Source: JAGRMG01 sp047975215
Lineage (GTDB): Bacteria; Pseudomonadota; Alphaproteobacteria; Rhodobacterales; Rhodobacteraceae
Direction: 5' to 3'
DNA: 64,000 nt
Assembly (NCBI GenBank): GCA_047975215.1
Contig: JBKEDD010000051.1
Coordinates: 22,148-86,147, forward strand
Below the pieces are notes generated by a model. It saw nothing but the letters and a program-made list of their open reading frames with translations, was not told the DNA's origin and made no database searches. The translations under genes and the position numbers were made by a program. Positions 34,011 through 44,053 of the stretch are shown here, in pieces. Within the stretch, counting starts at the first letter, position 1; the number at the start of each line of letters is the position of its first letter.

Positions 34011-34249
34011 CCGGAAAACCCGTGAGCGAGATGAGCTTTGAAGAGGCCATGAAAGAGCTGGAGGCGGTCGTTGGCCAACTTGAACACGGCGATGTGGCGC
34101 TGGATGCGTCGATCACGCTGTACGAACGCGGCGCGGCGTTGAAGAAGCGTTGCGAGGAAGAACTGGCCCGGGCGGAAGAAAAGGTCGCCCAGATCACCAT
34201 GGATGCCGACGGCAACCCGACCGGGACCAGACCGGTCGAAGGAATGTAG
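34007..34249 (+). CDS. xseB: Exodeoxyribonuclease VII small subunit
   Basis: 80 aa, normal for XseB. The single domain SFEEAMKELEAVVGQLEHGDVALDASITLYERG (in parts 9-45) and the helix CEEELARAEEKV are diagnostic of a two-helix coiled hairpin that binds the large subunit XseA. Overlaps the deacetylase-like gene and its stop touches the ispA ATG. xseB-ispA-dxs is a common proteobacterial order. Confidence 0.95.
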   Translation: MTGKPVSEMSFEEAMKELEAVVGQLEHGDVALDASITLYERGAALKKRCEEELARAEEKVAQITMDADGNPTGTRPVEGM

Positions 34250-35116
34250 ATGTTCCGCGACCGGCTGGCCGAAGACGCGGCGCTGATACAGAGACACCTT
34301 GACAACGTGCTGGCAGGGTTCGAAACGCTGCCGGTGACAGCCGCAATGGCCTGGGCAACCCAGGGCGGCAAGCGGCTGCGCGGCTTCTGGGTGCTGGAGA
34401 GTGCGCGGCTGCACGGCATCGCGACCGAACAGGCGATCTGGCCAGCCACCGCGATCGAGGCGTTGCATGCCTATTCGCTGGTGCATGACGATCTGCCCTG
34501 CATGGACGATGACGACCTTCGCCGGGGCCGCCCAACGATTCATGCCAAATGGGACGAGGGGATTGCCGTTCTGGCCGGTGACGCGCTGCACTGTCTGGCG
34601 TTCGAACTGGCGGCGCATCACGAATGCGGCCCGGCTGCCGTGCGCGCCGAACTGGTCCTGAGCCTGGCGCGTGCCGCCGGTGCCGCGGGCATGGTGAAGG
34701 GGCAGGCGCTTGACATTGCCGCCGAATCCGCGCCCGAGCCGCTGACGCTGGAGCAGATCACCACATTGCAGGCGGGCAAGACCGGGGCCTTGATCGAATG
34801 GTCGGCCTGCGCCGGGGCGCGGCTGGCGCAGGACGATCCGGCGCCGCTGCGGGAGTATGCCCGTGCCCTCGGGCTTGCCTTTCAGATCGCCGACGACATT
34901 CTAGATGTCGAGGGCGATGCAAAGAAGGCCGGCAAGCGGTTGCAGAAGGACGCGACCAAGGGCAAGGCAACCTTCGTGTCGCTGCTGGGGCTCGATGCCG
35001 CCCGGGCCCGGGCCCGCGAGCTTACGGATGCGGCCTGCGACGCGCTTGCGTCCTATGGCGCGCGGGCGGAAACCTTGCGGCAGGCGGCGCGCTTCGTTAT
35101 TTCGCGGCAAAGCTGA
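34250..35116 (+). CDS. ispA: Farnesyl diphosphate synthase
   Basis: 288 aa, prenyl synthase fold. First aspartate-rich motif in HDDLPCMDDDDLRRGRPT (near 81-98), second DDILDVEGD near 216, with GGKRLRGFWVLE near 39 and KGQALDI near 147. The two residues between Asp pairs and the size fit a short-chain (C15) IspA enzyme. Makes FPP for quinone and undecaprenyl synthesis. Operon with xseB and dxs. Confidence 0.94.
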   Translation: MFRDRLAEDAALIQRHLDNVLAGFETLPVTAAMAWATQGGKRLRGFWVLESARLHGIATEQAIWPATAIEALHAYSLVHDDLPCMDDDDLRRGRPTIHAKWDEGIAVLAGDALHCLAFELAAHHECGPAAVRAELVLSLARAAGAAGMVKGQALDIAAESAPEPLTLEQITTLQAGKTGALIEWSACAGARLAQDDPAPLREYARALGLAFQIADDILDVEGDAKKAGKRLQKDATKGKATFVSLLGLDAARARARELTDAACDALASYGARAETLRQAARFVISRQS

Positions 35117-35139
35117 CCCCTGCCGCCCAAGGAGGCGCG

Positions 35140-37068
35140 ATGCAAGACCGACCCAAGACGCCGCTGCTTGACCGGGTGCAGCGCCCCGCGGACCTCAAGG
35201 CGTTCAGCGATGCCCAGCTTGCGCAACTGGCGGGCGAGGTGCGCGCGGAGACCATTTCGGCGGTATCGGAAACCGGCGGTCATCTGGGTGCGGGCCTGGG
35301 CGTCGTCGAACTGACGGTGGCGCTGCATGCGGTGTTCGATGCGCCGCGCGACAAGATCATCTGGGATGTCGGCCACCAGTGCTATCCGCACAAGATCCTG
35401 ACCGGCCGGCGCGACCGTATCCGCACGCTCCGCCAGAAGGGCGGGCTGAGCGGGTTCACCAAGCGCAGCGAGTCGCCCTACGACCCGTTCGGGGCCGCGC
35501 ATAGCTCGACCTCGATCAGTGCCGCGCTGGGCTTTGCCGTCGCCCGCGATCTGGGCGGCGTGACGTCCGAGGGGCTGGGCGATGCCGTCGCGGTGATCGG
35601 CGATGGCGCCATGAGCGCGGGGATGGCCTTCGAGGCGCTGAACAATGCCGGCCACCTGGGCAAGCGGCTGATCGTCGTTCTGAACGACAACGAAATGTCC
35701 ATCGCGCCGCCGGTGGGTGCGTTTTCGACCTACCTGTCGCGGCTCTATGCCGGCGCGCCCTACCAGGATTTCAAGGCGGCAGCGAAAAGCGCCGTTTCGC
35801 TGCTGCCCGAACCTTTCCGCGAAGGCGCCAAGCGCGCCAAGGAGGTGCTCAAGGGCATGACCATCGGTGGCACGATGTTCGAGGAACTCGGGTTTTCCTA
35901 TGTGGGGCCGATCGACGGCCATGACATGGGCCAGCTCATGCCGGTATTGCGCACGGTCAAGGCGCGGTCCACCGGGCCGATCCTGATTCATGTGCTGACA
36001 AGGAAGGGCAAGGGATACCCCCCCGCCGAGTCCGCCCGCGACAAGGGCCATGCCACCGCCAAGTTCGATGTCGTGACCGGCAAGCAGAAGAAAACGCCGT
36101 CGAACGCGCCCAGCTATACGCGCGTGTTCGGTGAAACGCTGGTGGATCTGGCCGCCGCCGACGACCGGATCGTCGCGGTGACCGCCGCCATGCCCGACGG
36201 TACCGGCCTGAACCTGATGGCCGAGCGTTTCCCGTCGCGCTGTTTCGACGTTTCCATAGCCGAACAGCATGGCGTGACGTTTTGCGCCGCCCTTGCCGCT
36301 GGCGGGCTGCGGCCGTTCTGCGCGCTATATTCAACCTTCCTGCAACGCGGCTATGACCAGGTGGTGCATGATGTGGCGATCCAGGGGCTGCCGGTGCGCT
36401 TTGCCATCGACCGGGCCGGGCTGGTCGGGGCCGACGGGCCCACCCATGCCGGAAGCTATGACATTGCCTATCTGTCCAACCTTCCCGGCTTCACGGTCAT
36501 GGCGGCCGCGGACGAGGCTGAGCTTGTGCATATGGTGGCTACGGCGGCGGCGCATGATACCGGGCCTATCGCCTTCCGTTATCCCCGTGGCGAAGGCGTC
36601 GGCGTCACGCTGCCCGAAACCCCGCAGGTGCTGGAAATCGGCAAGGGCCGGATGATCCGCGAAGGCTCGCGCGTTGCGATCCTGTCCTATGGCACGCGCC
36701 TGGCCGAGGTCGAGAAGGCCGCCGAGGCGCTGGCGGCGCGCGGCATATCGCCCAGCGTGGCCGATGCCCGGTTCGCCAAGCCGCTCGATCGCGATCTGAT
36801 CCTTTCGCTGGCCACCCGGCACGAGGCGCTGATTACCATCGAGGAAGGCGCGACCGGCGGCTTCGGCAGCCATGTGGCGCAACTGCTGGCCGATGAGGGC
36901 GTGTTCGACGCCGGGCTGAAATTCCGCTCCATGGTGCTGCCCGATGCGTTTCTCGAACAGGCCAGCCCGGAGCAAATGTACCGCGATGCCGGGCTCGATG
37001 CCGCCGGGATCGAGGCCAGGGTTCTGAGCATCCTCGGCGTGGCGAGCATCGCTGGAAAGCGTGCCTGA
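35140..37068 (+). CDS. dxs: 1-deoxy-D-xylulose-5-phosphate synthase
   Basis: 642 aa; GGAGG five bases before ATG 35140. ThDP-binding GDGAMSAGMAFEALNNAG near 149, HSSTSISAALG near 118, the catalytic Glu in SIAEQHGVTF near 375, and transketolase-type GPTHAGSYD near 431. First step of the MEP isoprenoid pathway from pyruvate and glyceraldehyde 3-phosphate. Last gene of the operon, 12 bp from the convergent transglycosylase gene. Confidence 0.97.
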   Translation: MQDRPKTPLLDRVQRPADLKAFSDAQLAQLAGEVRAETISAVSETGGHLGAGLGVVELTVALHAVFDAPRDKIIWDVGHQCYPHKILTGRRDRIRTLRQKGGLSGFTKRSESPYDPFGAAHSSTSISAALGFAVARDLGGVTSEGLGDAVAVIGDGAMSAGMAFEALNNAGHLGKRLIVVLNDNEMSIAPPVGAFSTYLSRLYAGAPYQDFKAAAKSAVSLLPEPFREGAKRAKEVLKGMTIGGTMFEELGFSYVGPIDGHDMGQLMPVLRTVKARSTGPILIHVLTRKGKGYPPAESARDKGHATAKFDVVTGKQKKTPSNAPSYTRVFGETLVDLAAADDRIVAVTAAMPDGTGLNLMAERFPSRCFDVSIAEQHGVTFCAALAAGGLRPFCALYSTFLQRGYDQVVHDVAIQGLPVRFAIDRAGLVGADGPTHAGSYDIAYLSNLPGFTVMAAADEAELVHMVATAAAHDTGPIAFRYPRGEGVGVTLPETPQVLEIGKGRMIREGSRVAILSYGTRLAEVEKAAEALAARGISPSVADARFAKPLDRDLILSLATRHEALITIEEGATGGFGSHVAQLLADEGVFDAGLKFRSMVLPDAFLEQASPEQMYRDAGLDAAGIEARVLSILGVASIAGKRA

Positions 37069-37080
37069 GGCGCGCCGCGA

Positions 37081-37665
37081 TCAGAATCGCCCGCAGGTCG
37101 CCAGCTGTTGCTGGTACATGTCAGCCCGCGCCTGCACCTGATCGGCGACCCGCAACAGCCAGCTTTTCGATTGATGCGAGCCGCGGGCATAGCCGGTATG
37201 GCCCTCGTGATAGGCCAGGTACTGATTGCGCGCGTCGGTCAGCGCGATACCGTTCTTTTCATAGCTCTTGGTCATGTACCAGCCCATGAAATCGGTGGCA
37301 TCGCGGATATCGTCGCGCTTGGCCCGGCGTTTGCGGGTTTCCTTCAGGTAGTGATCCCAGGTTCCGTCCAGCGCCTGGCTGTAGCCGTAGGCGCTGCTTT
37401 GGCGGCCCATCGGGATCACGCCCAGGACAAACCGGAACGGTGTGCGGGCATCGGCGCGATACCGGCTTTCCTGATAGATCGTGGCCATCTGTACATGCGC
37501 AGGCACACCCCACCGGCGCTGCGTCTTCTTGAAGGCCCGCTGGTACTCGGGCCGCTGCGCGATGATGCTGCAGGCATCGTCCAAATTGCGCGGCGGCGCC
37601 TTGTAGCCACCGCCGCAGGATGCCAGAATCAGCATCACGACCATTGCGGTAACGGTTCTGCTCAT
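37081..37665 (-). CDS. Lytic-transglycosylase-like (SLT-fold) lipoprotein
   Basis: 194 aa with a lipoprotein signal: hydrophobic MSRTVTAMVVMLILASCGGG where Cys17 is the lipobox cysteine. The rest resembles a lysozyme-like domain: MATIYQESRYRADA with the probable catalytic Glu, SSAYGYSQALDGTWDHYL, and YLAYHEGHTGYARG. Such proteins cleave or bind peptidoglycan in the periplasm. Convergent with dxs. Confidence 0.8.
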   Translation of the reverse strand: MSRTVTAMVVMLILASCGGGYKAPPRNLDDACSIIAQRPEYQRAFKKTQRRWGVPAHVQMATIYQESRYRADARTPFRFVLGVIPMGRQSSAYGYSQALDGTWDHYLKETRKRRAKRDDIRDATDFMGWYMTKSYEKNGIALTDARNQYLAYHEGHTGYARGSHQSKSWLLRVADQVQARADMYQQQLATCGRF

Positions 37666-37905
37666 CTGTCTCTTGCCTCTGCTGGGGCACGTTCGCCGCG
37701 ACCCGGTTTTGCGCCGACACTACCGCAACCGGGCCGGCGATGGAATCACATTCGCAAGAGCGGCATCCGCCCGCGGGGCCGCACGTTTCCGCGGACGCCG
37801 CAGGAAACTGTGGAAACATGGTTCACAGTCTGTTTCCCGGATTCTCGATGCTGGCATTGGACAACGGGGGCTTGAACCGGCTACTAACTGCGGGTAGGGG
37901 CTTTT

Positions 37906-38238
37906 ATGATGATGTTGAAGACACGCGCAAAATATTATTTGGGTCAAGTTGTTCGTCACCGGAAACACCCGTTCCGCGGTGTGATTTTCGATGTCGATCC
38001 GCAATTTTCCAACACCGAGGAATGGTATCAGGCGATTCCCGAGGACAGCCGGCCGTCAAGGGAACAGCCATTCTATCACTTGCTGGCGGAAAACGACCAA
38101 AGCTACTACGTCGCCTATGTCTCGGAACAGAATCTGGTGGCCGATTATTCCGGCGAACCGGTCGAACATCCCGACATTCCCGACATGTTCGGCCCGTTCA
38201 GCGACGGCGCCTATCCGTTGCATTTCCAGCTGAACTGA
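37906..38238 (+). CDS. hspQ: Heat shock protein HspQ
   Basis: 110 aa (start at 37906; ATG 37909/37912 also possible). YccV-like fold: AKYYLGQVVRHRKHPFRGVIFDVDP, EWYQAIPEDSRPSREQPFYHLL and YVAYVSEQNLV match HspQ closely. HspQ is a small factor that modulates Lon-dependent proteolysis. The 240 bp before it hold no other gene; no clear heat-shock promoter seen. Confidence 0.93.
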   Translation: MMMLKTRAKYYLGQVVRHRKHPFRGVIFDVDPQFSNTEEWYQAIPEDSRPSREQPFYHLLAENDQSYYVAYVSEQNLVADYSGEPVEHPDIPDMFGPFSDGAYPLHFQLN

Positions 38239-38308
38239 CGGACGGAGCCAGAGGGTCGCGCCCCACGCGGTCCAAACGATGCCCCTGAATTGAAGCGGGC
38301 CGGTGCGA

Positions 38309-40638
38309 TCACCCCTCCAGAAGATCGAACGTCGGGCCGCCCATGCTGCGCATGAAAATATGGTCCAGCTCCGCGCCGTCGGCGAGGATCCAGAAGTTGC
38401 CCGTTGTTCCCCCCTCCAGACCGATCCGGACATCCATCACATCGTCATCGCCCAGCGCAGCGCCGGACGCGTCTTGAAAATGTCCGACGGTGGCAACGAA
38501 TTCGGACCTGCTGGATGGCCGCCGCGCAAACACCAGAACGTCGCCCTCGGTATCGCTGTAGTCGAGAACGATGTCGAAGACACGGGTTCCGCCAAAGAAC
38601 CTGTCGGCGCCATCACCGCCCATCAGCGTATCCTCTGCCAGGTCTCTTCCGAATCCTCTGCCGCCTTTGAGGAAATCGTTGCCGTCGCCGCCCGAAATGA
38701 AATCGCTGCCATCTCCACCGCCAATGGCGTTGTCGCCATCGTCGCCATAGAGAAAATCGTCGTGGGACGAACCGGCGATTGCTTCGAATCCGGAAATGAC
38801 GTCGCCCTCGGCGTGCCCGCCCGAAGCGGTGCCGGCGCCAAGATCGACCGTGACCGCGGAACCGGACCGGCTGTAGGCGAGGAAATCCAGGGTTCCGTCA
38901 CCGCCCGACAGCGTGTCGGCGCCGGCCCCGCCCTCGATGCGGTTGTCGGCCGCGTCGCCGGAAATACGGTCGGCGAAACCCGATCCGATGACGTTTTCGA
39001 TGTGCAGAATTGTGTCGCCCTCGGCATCGCCGCCAAGGCCGGTGCCGGCGGCCAGATCGACCGTCACCGCGGCCGGCGAGGCGTAGTATTCGAGCCAATC
39101 GACCCCGTCGCCGCCGTCTATCAGGTCGGTGCCGGCGTCGCCCCAAATCCGGTCGTAGCCATCGCCGCCGAACAGTGAATCGTCACCGGCACGGCCCACC
39201 AACCTGTCGTCGCCGCCCCGACCGTGCAAACGGTTGGCAGCGTCGTTGCCCCGGAGCGTTTCACCGTTTTCATGGCCGTTGACGTGTTCGACGCCGCTCA
39301 CGCTCACCTGTCTGAAACTGCCCACCTCGCCCGTGGCAAGGTCGAATTCCTGGTGTCCCCAACGGCCCGTGAATTCGATCAGGTTCTGACCGTCGCCACC
39401 GATCACTTCAAAACGAGGGACACCAATTCTGGATACAAAGAACGTGTCGTCCCCCGCACCGCCATCCAGAATGTCGTACCCTTGCCCATTCCAAAGCGTG
39501 TCGTTGCCGTCGAGCCCGAGAAGCGTGTCGTCATAACCCCGAATCCGGTGAACCCGTCGGGGCGGAGCATGTCGTCGCCTTCGGTTCCAACCACTCTGCC
39601 GAGCGTCAGCAGATCGACCGTCGCGCCGCCCGGCTTGCGTATGAATATCCGCTCCAGCCCCCCACCGTCGGCGACGATCCAGGCATCGCCCCGTTCCCGC
39701 CCTGTCAATTCGATCATGACATCCATGATGTCGGGATCGCCCAGCGTGGCGCCTGCGGCATCCGTGTGGTGCGCGCGGGTTATCACCAGTTCCGATCGAA
39801 AGAGGTCTGCGTCAAGTACCAGAACGTCGCCCTCGGCATCGCTGAAGTCGAGGATCGTGTCGGTTCCCTGAACAGGGCTGCGGTCGTCGCGAAAGTTGCT
39901 GCTGAAGTAGAACCTGTCGGCCCCGGCGCCGCCGGTCAGGGTATCGTCGCCGCCGCCGCCATTGATGAAATCGTCGCCCGCACCGCCCGCGATGGTATCC
40001 TCGCCCAGCGCGCCGCCAAGCAGGTTGTTGCCGGCATCGCCGGTCAGAACGTCGCCGAATGCGCTGCCGCCCAGTCCCTCGAAGCCGGAAAAAACGTCGC
40101 CCTCGGCATGGCCCCCGGCCGCCGTGCCCGCACCCAGATCGGCGTGCAGCGCGGCATCCGAGCCGCGAAAGCTCAGCAGGTCGATGCCGTCGCCGCCTTC
40201 CATCGTGTCGGCCCCGGCGCCGCCCTCGATCCGGTTGTCGCCGGCATCGCCGCGCAGCAGATCGTCAAACGCGGTTCCGATGACACCCTCGACATTGGCG
40301 AAACTGTCGCCCGTCGCATCGGTGCCGGCGGCCGTTCCGGCGGCCATGTCGAGCGTCACGGCCCCCGCTGCGGCGCTGTAATCCAGCAGATCGAAGCCGC
40401 TGCCGCCATCCATCGCGTCGGCGCCGGTGCCGCCCTGCAACATGTCGTCGCCATCCCCGCCCAGCAGCGTGTCGTCGCCCTCGCCGCCGATCAGGGTGTC
40501 GTTCCCATGTTCGCCCAGCAGGCTGTCGTTGCCCTCGCCGCCCTCCAGCCGGTCGCTGTAGAGCCACCCGTTGATGATGTCGTCCTCGGGCGTGCCGATC
40601 AGCGTGTCCCTTCTCCAGGTGCCCTCGATCGTCGCCAT
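38309..40638 (-). pseudogene. RTX-repeat calcium-binding protein interrupted by a one-base frameshift
   Basis: An ATG at 40638 opens a hemolysin-type repeat protein with many GGxGxDxLx nonapeptides (e.g. GGEGDDTLLGGDGDDML). The frame ends at 39403, but from the GGGG run at 39540-39537 the repeats continue in the other frame (YDDTLLGLDGND, then GGAGDDTFFV) to a stop at 38309. A missing base there joins both into about 776 residues. Each half ends in a similar module of about 85 residues (SD(A/T)EGDVLV ... D(D/P)(D)IMDV ... (T)(V/F)DLL), so the protein is an internal duplication. No N-terminal signal peptide: type I secretion is expected. No secretion genes nearby. Confidence 0.82.
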
Positions 40639-40716
40639 GTCGCCCTCTCCTCGTGCCGGGTCCAGAGCACTCGTCTGAGCGCCCTGACGGGAGAGTATCG
40701 GTGTGAGAGTGGGCTA

Positions 40717-42291
40717 TCAATAGCCCAGCGCGCAGCCGTCCTTGCGCGCATCGCTGGCGCCTTCGAGCACGCCGTCGTCGCGGATGCGGATCGCCTGCGC
40801 CCCGCCCAACGGTTTTTCGACGATGCCTACATCATGGCCCAGATCGGACAGCGCCCGGCGCGTCGCATCGTCATAGCCGCGTTCGGTGTTCAGCCTGCCC
40901 TCATCGGCGAAGCAGCGGGGCGCATCCATTGCGGCCTGAAGGCCCATCCCGAAATCGCGCAGGTTCGAGATAAACCGCGCATGTCCCGTTGGCTGGTAGG
41001 CGCCGCCCATCACGCCGAACGGCATCGTCACCCGGTCGTTCTCGGCCAGCATGGCCGGGATGATCGTGTGCATCGGCCGTTTGCCGCCGCCCATTTCGTT
41101 GGGGTGGCCTTGCCGGAGCGTGAACCCGGCACCGCGGTTTTGCATCAGGATGCCGTATTTCCGCGATGCGATGCCAGACCCGAAGGGGTGATAGATCGAA
41201 TAGATCAGCGACACCGCCATCCGGTCGCGGTCAACCACGCACAGATAGACGGTGTCGCGATGCACGGCCTCTGTCAGCGGCGCCGCCGCCGGCATGGCCC
41301 GGCGCGGGTCGATCAGGGCCGCCAGTTTCGCCGCGGTTTCCGGGGCAAGCATGTGATCCAGCCGGGCGGTATGGTCGGGGTCGGCAAGAAAGCGGTTGCG
41401 CGCGTCATAGGCAAGCTTGCTCGCCTCGGCCTCGATATGGGCGCGGGTGGCACCGAACGGCGCCATTGCGGCGATGTCGAAATGCGACAGGATATTCAGA
41501 AGCAGGATCGCGGTGGCACCCTGGCCGTTGGGCGGGTGTTCGATCAGATCGACACCCTTGTAGGATCCGCTTGTGGGCCGTGATTCGATACAGGCCGTCG
41601 CGGCGAAATCGTCGAGCGTGTGCCCCCCGCCCAGAGCGGCCAATGTGGCGACCATGTCCTCGGCGATCTCTCCGGTATAGAACGCATCGCGCCCCTCGCG
41701 GGCGATGCGGCGCAGTACCTCGGCCTGTCCGGGCGCGCGGAAGATCTGGCCGGTCTTCGGCGTGCGGCCTGCTAACAGATAGGATTGCCGGGCGCCGCCC
41801 TGCAGGGTTGCGGCGCAACTTGCCCAGTCGAATGCGACCCGGGGCGCCACGGGCACACCGGCTTCGGCATAGTGGATGGCCGGGGCCAGGACCGCGTCCA
41901 GCCCCAGTTTGCCGACGCTGTCGGACAGGTGGCAGAAGGCATCGACGGCGCCGGGTATCGTGACCGAGTGAGGGCCATGGGCCGGCACCGCTGACTCGCC
42001 GGCGGCGCGCAGGGCCGCAGCATCGGCCGCCGCCGGTGCCCTTCCCGAACCGTTCAGCGCCCGGACCCCGCCGCCGGGCTGCGAATGGAGCACGAAGCAA
42101 TCGCCACCAATGCCGGTCATGTGCGGTTCGCACACGCCCAGAAGCACCGCCGCGGCGATTGCGGCATCCATCGCGTTGCCGCCGCGTTTCAGGATGTCGA
42201 TGGCGGTTTGCGCGGCCAGCGGATGCGAGGTGGCGCACATGCCCTCGACGGCCAGCGTTTCCGATCGTCCGGGCAGGTGGAAGTCGCGCAT
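40717..42291 (-). CDS. Gamma-glutamyltransferase family protein
   Basis: 524 aa from ATG 42291. Ntn-hydrolase of the GGT family: GMCATSHPLAAQTAIDILKRGGNAMDAAIA near 18, GIGGDCFVLH near 60, and the processing site DTVYLCVVDRDRMAVS with nucleophile Thr347, where the precursor would self-cleave. FGSGI and GGKRPMHTIIPAM follow in the small subunit. No signal peptide, so it may act in the cytoplasm; related family members act on glutathione, acylated cephalosporins or capsule. Substrate unknown. Confidence 0.87.
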   Translation of the reverse strand: MRDFHLPGRSETLAVEGMCATSHPLAAQTAIDILKRGGNAMDAAIAAAVLLGVCEPHMTGIGGDCFVLHSQPGGGVRALNGSGRAPAAADAAALRAAGESAVPAHGPHSVTIPGAVDAFCHLSDSVGKLGLDAVLAPAIHYAEAGVPVAPRVAFDWASCAATLQGGARQSYLLAGRTPKTGQIFRAPGQAEVLRRIAREGRDAFYTGEIAEDMVATLAALGGGHTLDDFAATACIESRPTSGSYKGVDLIEHPPNGQGATAILLLNILSHFDIAAMAPFGATRAHIEAEASKLAYDARNRFLADPDHTARLDHMLAPETAAKLAALIDPRRAMPAAAPLTEAVHRDTVYLCVVDRDRMAVSLIYSIYHPFGSGIASRKYGILMQNRGAGFTLRQGHPNEMGGGKRPMHTIIPAMLAENDRVTMPFGVMGGAYQPTGHARFISNLRDFGMGLQAAMDAPRCFADEGRLNTERGYDDATRRALSDLGHDVGIVEKPLGGAQAIRIRDDGVLEGASDARKDGCALGY

Positions 42292-42314
42292 GAATAGGCC
42301 CTGTCGGTTTTCGC

Positions 42315-43136
42315 TCAGCGCCGCGCGGTCCAGCTGGCCGAGGCATGGCGTCGGGTGTAGAATTCGCCCATCAGCCCGATCATCGTCAACACGATACCGA
42401 CCCACAGCGCATATTCCCAACTGCTGAAATGCGGATTGTAGTTGATGAAGACATAGCCGCGCGCCTGGTCGATGCAGTGAAACAGCGGGTTCCAGTCGAA
42501 CATGGCCAGCATGAAAGCGGGCAGGGTATTGGCAACGAACATCTTGCCCGAAGCGACCATGTTGGCGCGCTGGTAGATAGTGGTGGCCAGCCCGGTAAAC
42601 GTCGGGAACCAGGGTTTCAACGCCATGAACACCAGCCCGACGGAAAGGCCCGTGAACCAGGCCAGCAACAGCATGCCGAAGGCGGGAATCGGTTCCTGGA
42701 TATGAATGGGTGTCCAGGCCGCGTGATAGAGAAACAGGATGATCGCCGCGGTCAGCACCTGGATGTAGAGCGTCGAAAGCGCCGCCGCCAGGATCGCGAC
42801 GATGGTGTTCATCGGCTTGTGCAGCATCATCGGGCTGGCGGGGCCTTCGGCGCCGGCCACCGCACCCACCGTCTTGGTGTGAACCATGAACAGGAAGATG
42901 CCCGACATCATGTAAAGCAGGAAGTCGCCGCGAATCGAGGTGCTGCGCAGTCCGAGTACCGCGAACATCAGATAGAAGGCGGCGACAAAGACGATCGCCT
43001 GGAGGATGTTGATACCGATGGCTATGAAGGCGTTGTTGTGTTTGGCGCGCACGGCGCGCGCCGTGGCGTGAAAGACCACCTCGGCCATGACGAGGCCGCT
43101 GCTCAGCTTCGATCTGTAAACCCGATGTCCGAACAT
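42315..43136 (-). CDS. ABC-2 type polysaccharide export permease (KpsM-like)
   Basis: 273 aa with six hydrophobic helices (ILQAIVFVAAFYLMFAVLG, LLYMMSGIFLFMVHT, ...). Ends with NYNPHFSSWEYALWVGIVLTMIGLMGEFYTRRH, resembling capsule/polysaccharide exporters of the ABC-2 family. No ATP-binding partner gene is adjacent. It lies 23 bp upstream of the gamma-glutamyltransferase gene on the same strand and divergent from cysQ. Polysaccharide export is a family inference supported by the glycosyltransferases that follow. Confidence 0.72.
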   Translation of the reverse strand: MFGHRVYRSKLSSGLVMAEVVFHATARAVRAKHNNAFIAIGINILQAIVFVAAFYLMFAVLGLRSTSIRGDFLLYMMSGIFLFMVHTKTVGAVAGAEGPASPMMLHKPMNTIVAILAAALSTLYIQVLTAAIILFLYHAAWTPIHIQEPIPAFGMLLLAWFTGLSVGLVFMALKPWFPTFTGLATTIYQRANMVASGKMFVANTLPAFMLAMFDWNPLFHCIDQARGYVFINYNPHFSSWEYALWVGIVLTMIGLMGEFYTRRHASASWTARR

Positions 43137-43255
43137 CCGCCGTCTGTTCCGCTATCCTGCCCAGCCTTGCACGGAATTCTTGCCGTTCCGTTGCAAGCGC
43201 AGCATAAGAAGACCCGGATCAATAATCAACAAAGCACAAGGCACGGAGTCTGTTC

Positions 43256-44053
43256 GTGAATTATGATACTCTCATCCCGGTGATCCGCAATCTGGCGATC
43301 CGGGCCGGTGGCCGGATCATGGAGATCTACAACGGCCCTGATTTCGACGTGAAGACGAAATCCGACGACAGCCCGGTTACCGAGGCGGACGAGGCCGCCG
43401 ACGCGCTGATTTCGGACGGGCTGCGCGCGGCCTTCCCCGACATGATGCTTGTGACCGAGGAACAGGCGGCGACGCATTCGGCCCGCGGCGATACCTTCCT
43501 GATCGTCGATCCGCTGGACGGGACCAAGGAGTTCATTCACCGCCGCGGCGATTTCACGGTCAATATCGCGCTGGTGGAAAACGGCGCGCCGACGCGCGGC
43601 GTGGTCTATGCGCCGGCACGGGGGCGCATGTTCTACACCCTGCCCGACGGAACCGCCGTTGAGGAAACCGGCGCGCTGGATCCGGACATGCCCGGCCCGA
43701 CCCGGCCGATAAAGGTGTCTTCGCCCGACAACGAGGCGCTCTTGCTGGTGGCGTCGAAATCGCACCTGACCGACGAAACCCGGGACTATATCGCCAGGTA
43801 CAGCGTTGTGGATTTCAAGAGCGCAGGATCGTCGCTCAAGTTCTGTCTCGTGGCCACGGGCGAGGCCGATCTCTATCCCCGGGTCGGGCGGACGATGGAA
43901 TGGGACACGGCCGCCGGCCATGCGGTGCTGGCGGGTGCCGGCGGCCGGGTGGTGCGCTTTGACGATCACACGCCACTGACCTATGGCAAGGACGGCTATG
44001 CCAATCCGTTCTTCATCGCCTATGCGCCGGGCGTCGATCTGAAGGTGCCGTGA
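43256..44053 (+). CDS. cysQ: 3'(2'),5'-bisphosphate nucleotidase
   Basis: 265 aa, GTG start at 43256. Inositol-monophosphatase fold: SPVTEADEAAD near 43, VTEEQ, the metal motif DPLDGTKEFIHRRGDFTVNIAL near 88-109, and GRTMEWDTAAGHAV near 215. CysQ removes 3'-phosphate from PAP (by-product of PAPS-dependent sulfation) and PAPS. Its place in a region with three sulfotransferase domains fits recycling of PAP. Stop abuts the kdsB ATG. Confidence 0.92.
   Translation: MNYDTLIPVIRNLAIRAGGRIMEIYNGPDFDVKTKSDDSPVTEADEAADALISDGLRAAFPDMMLVTEEQAATHSARGDTFLIVDPLDGTKEFIHRRGDFTVNIALVENGAPTRGVVYAPARGRMFYTLPDGTAVEETGALDPDMPGPTRPIKVSSPDNEALLLVASKSHLTDETRDYIARYSVVDFKSAGSSLKFCLVATGEADLYPRVGRTMEWDTAAGHAVLAGAGGRVVRFDDHTPLTYGKDGYANPFFIAYAPGVDLKVP

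Noticed and set aside
38309..40638. The RTX region as two independent genes
   Set aside because: The second frame starts inside continuous repeats without a ribosome site, and repeat units run straight across the GGGG run in the two frames.
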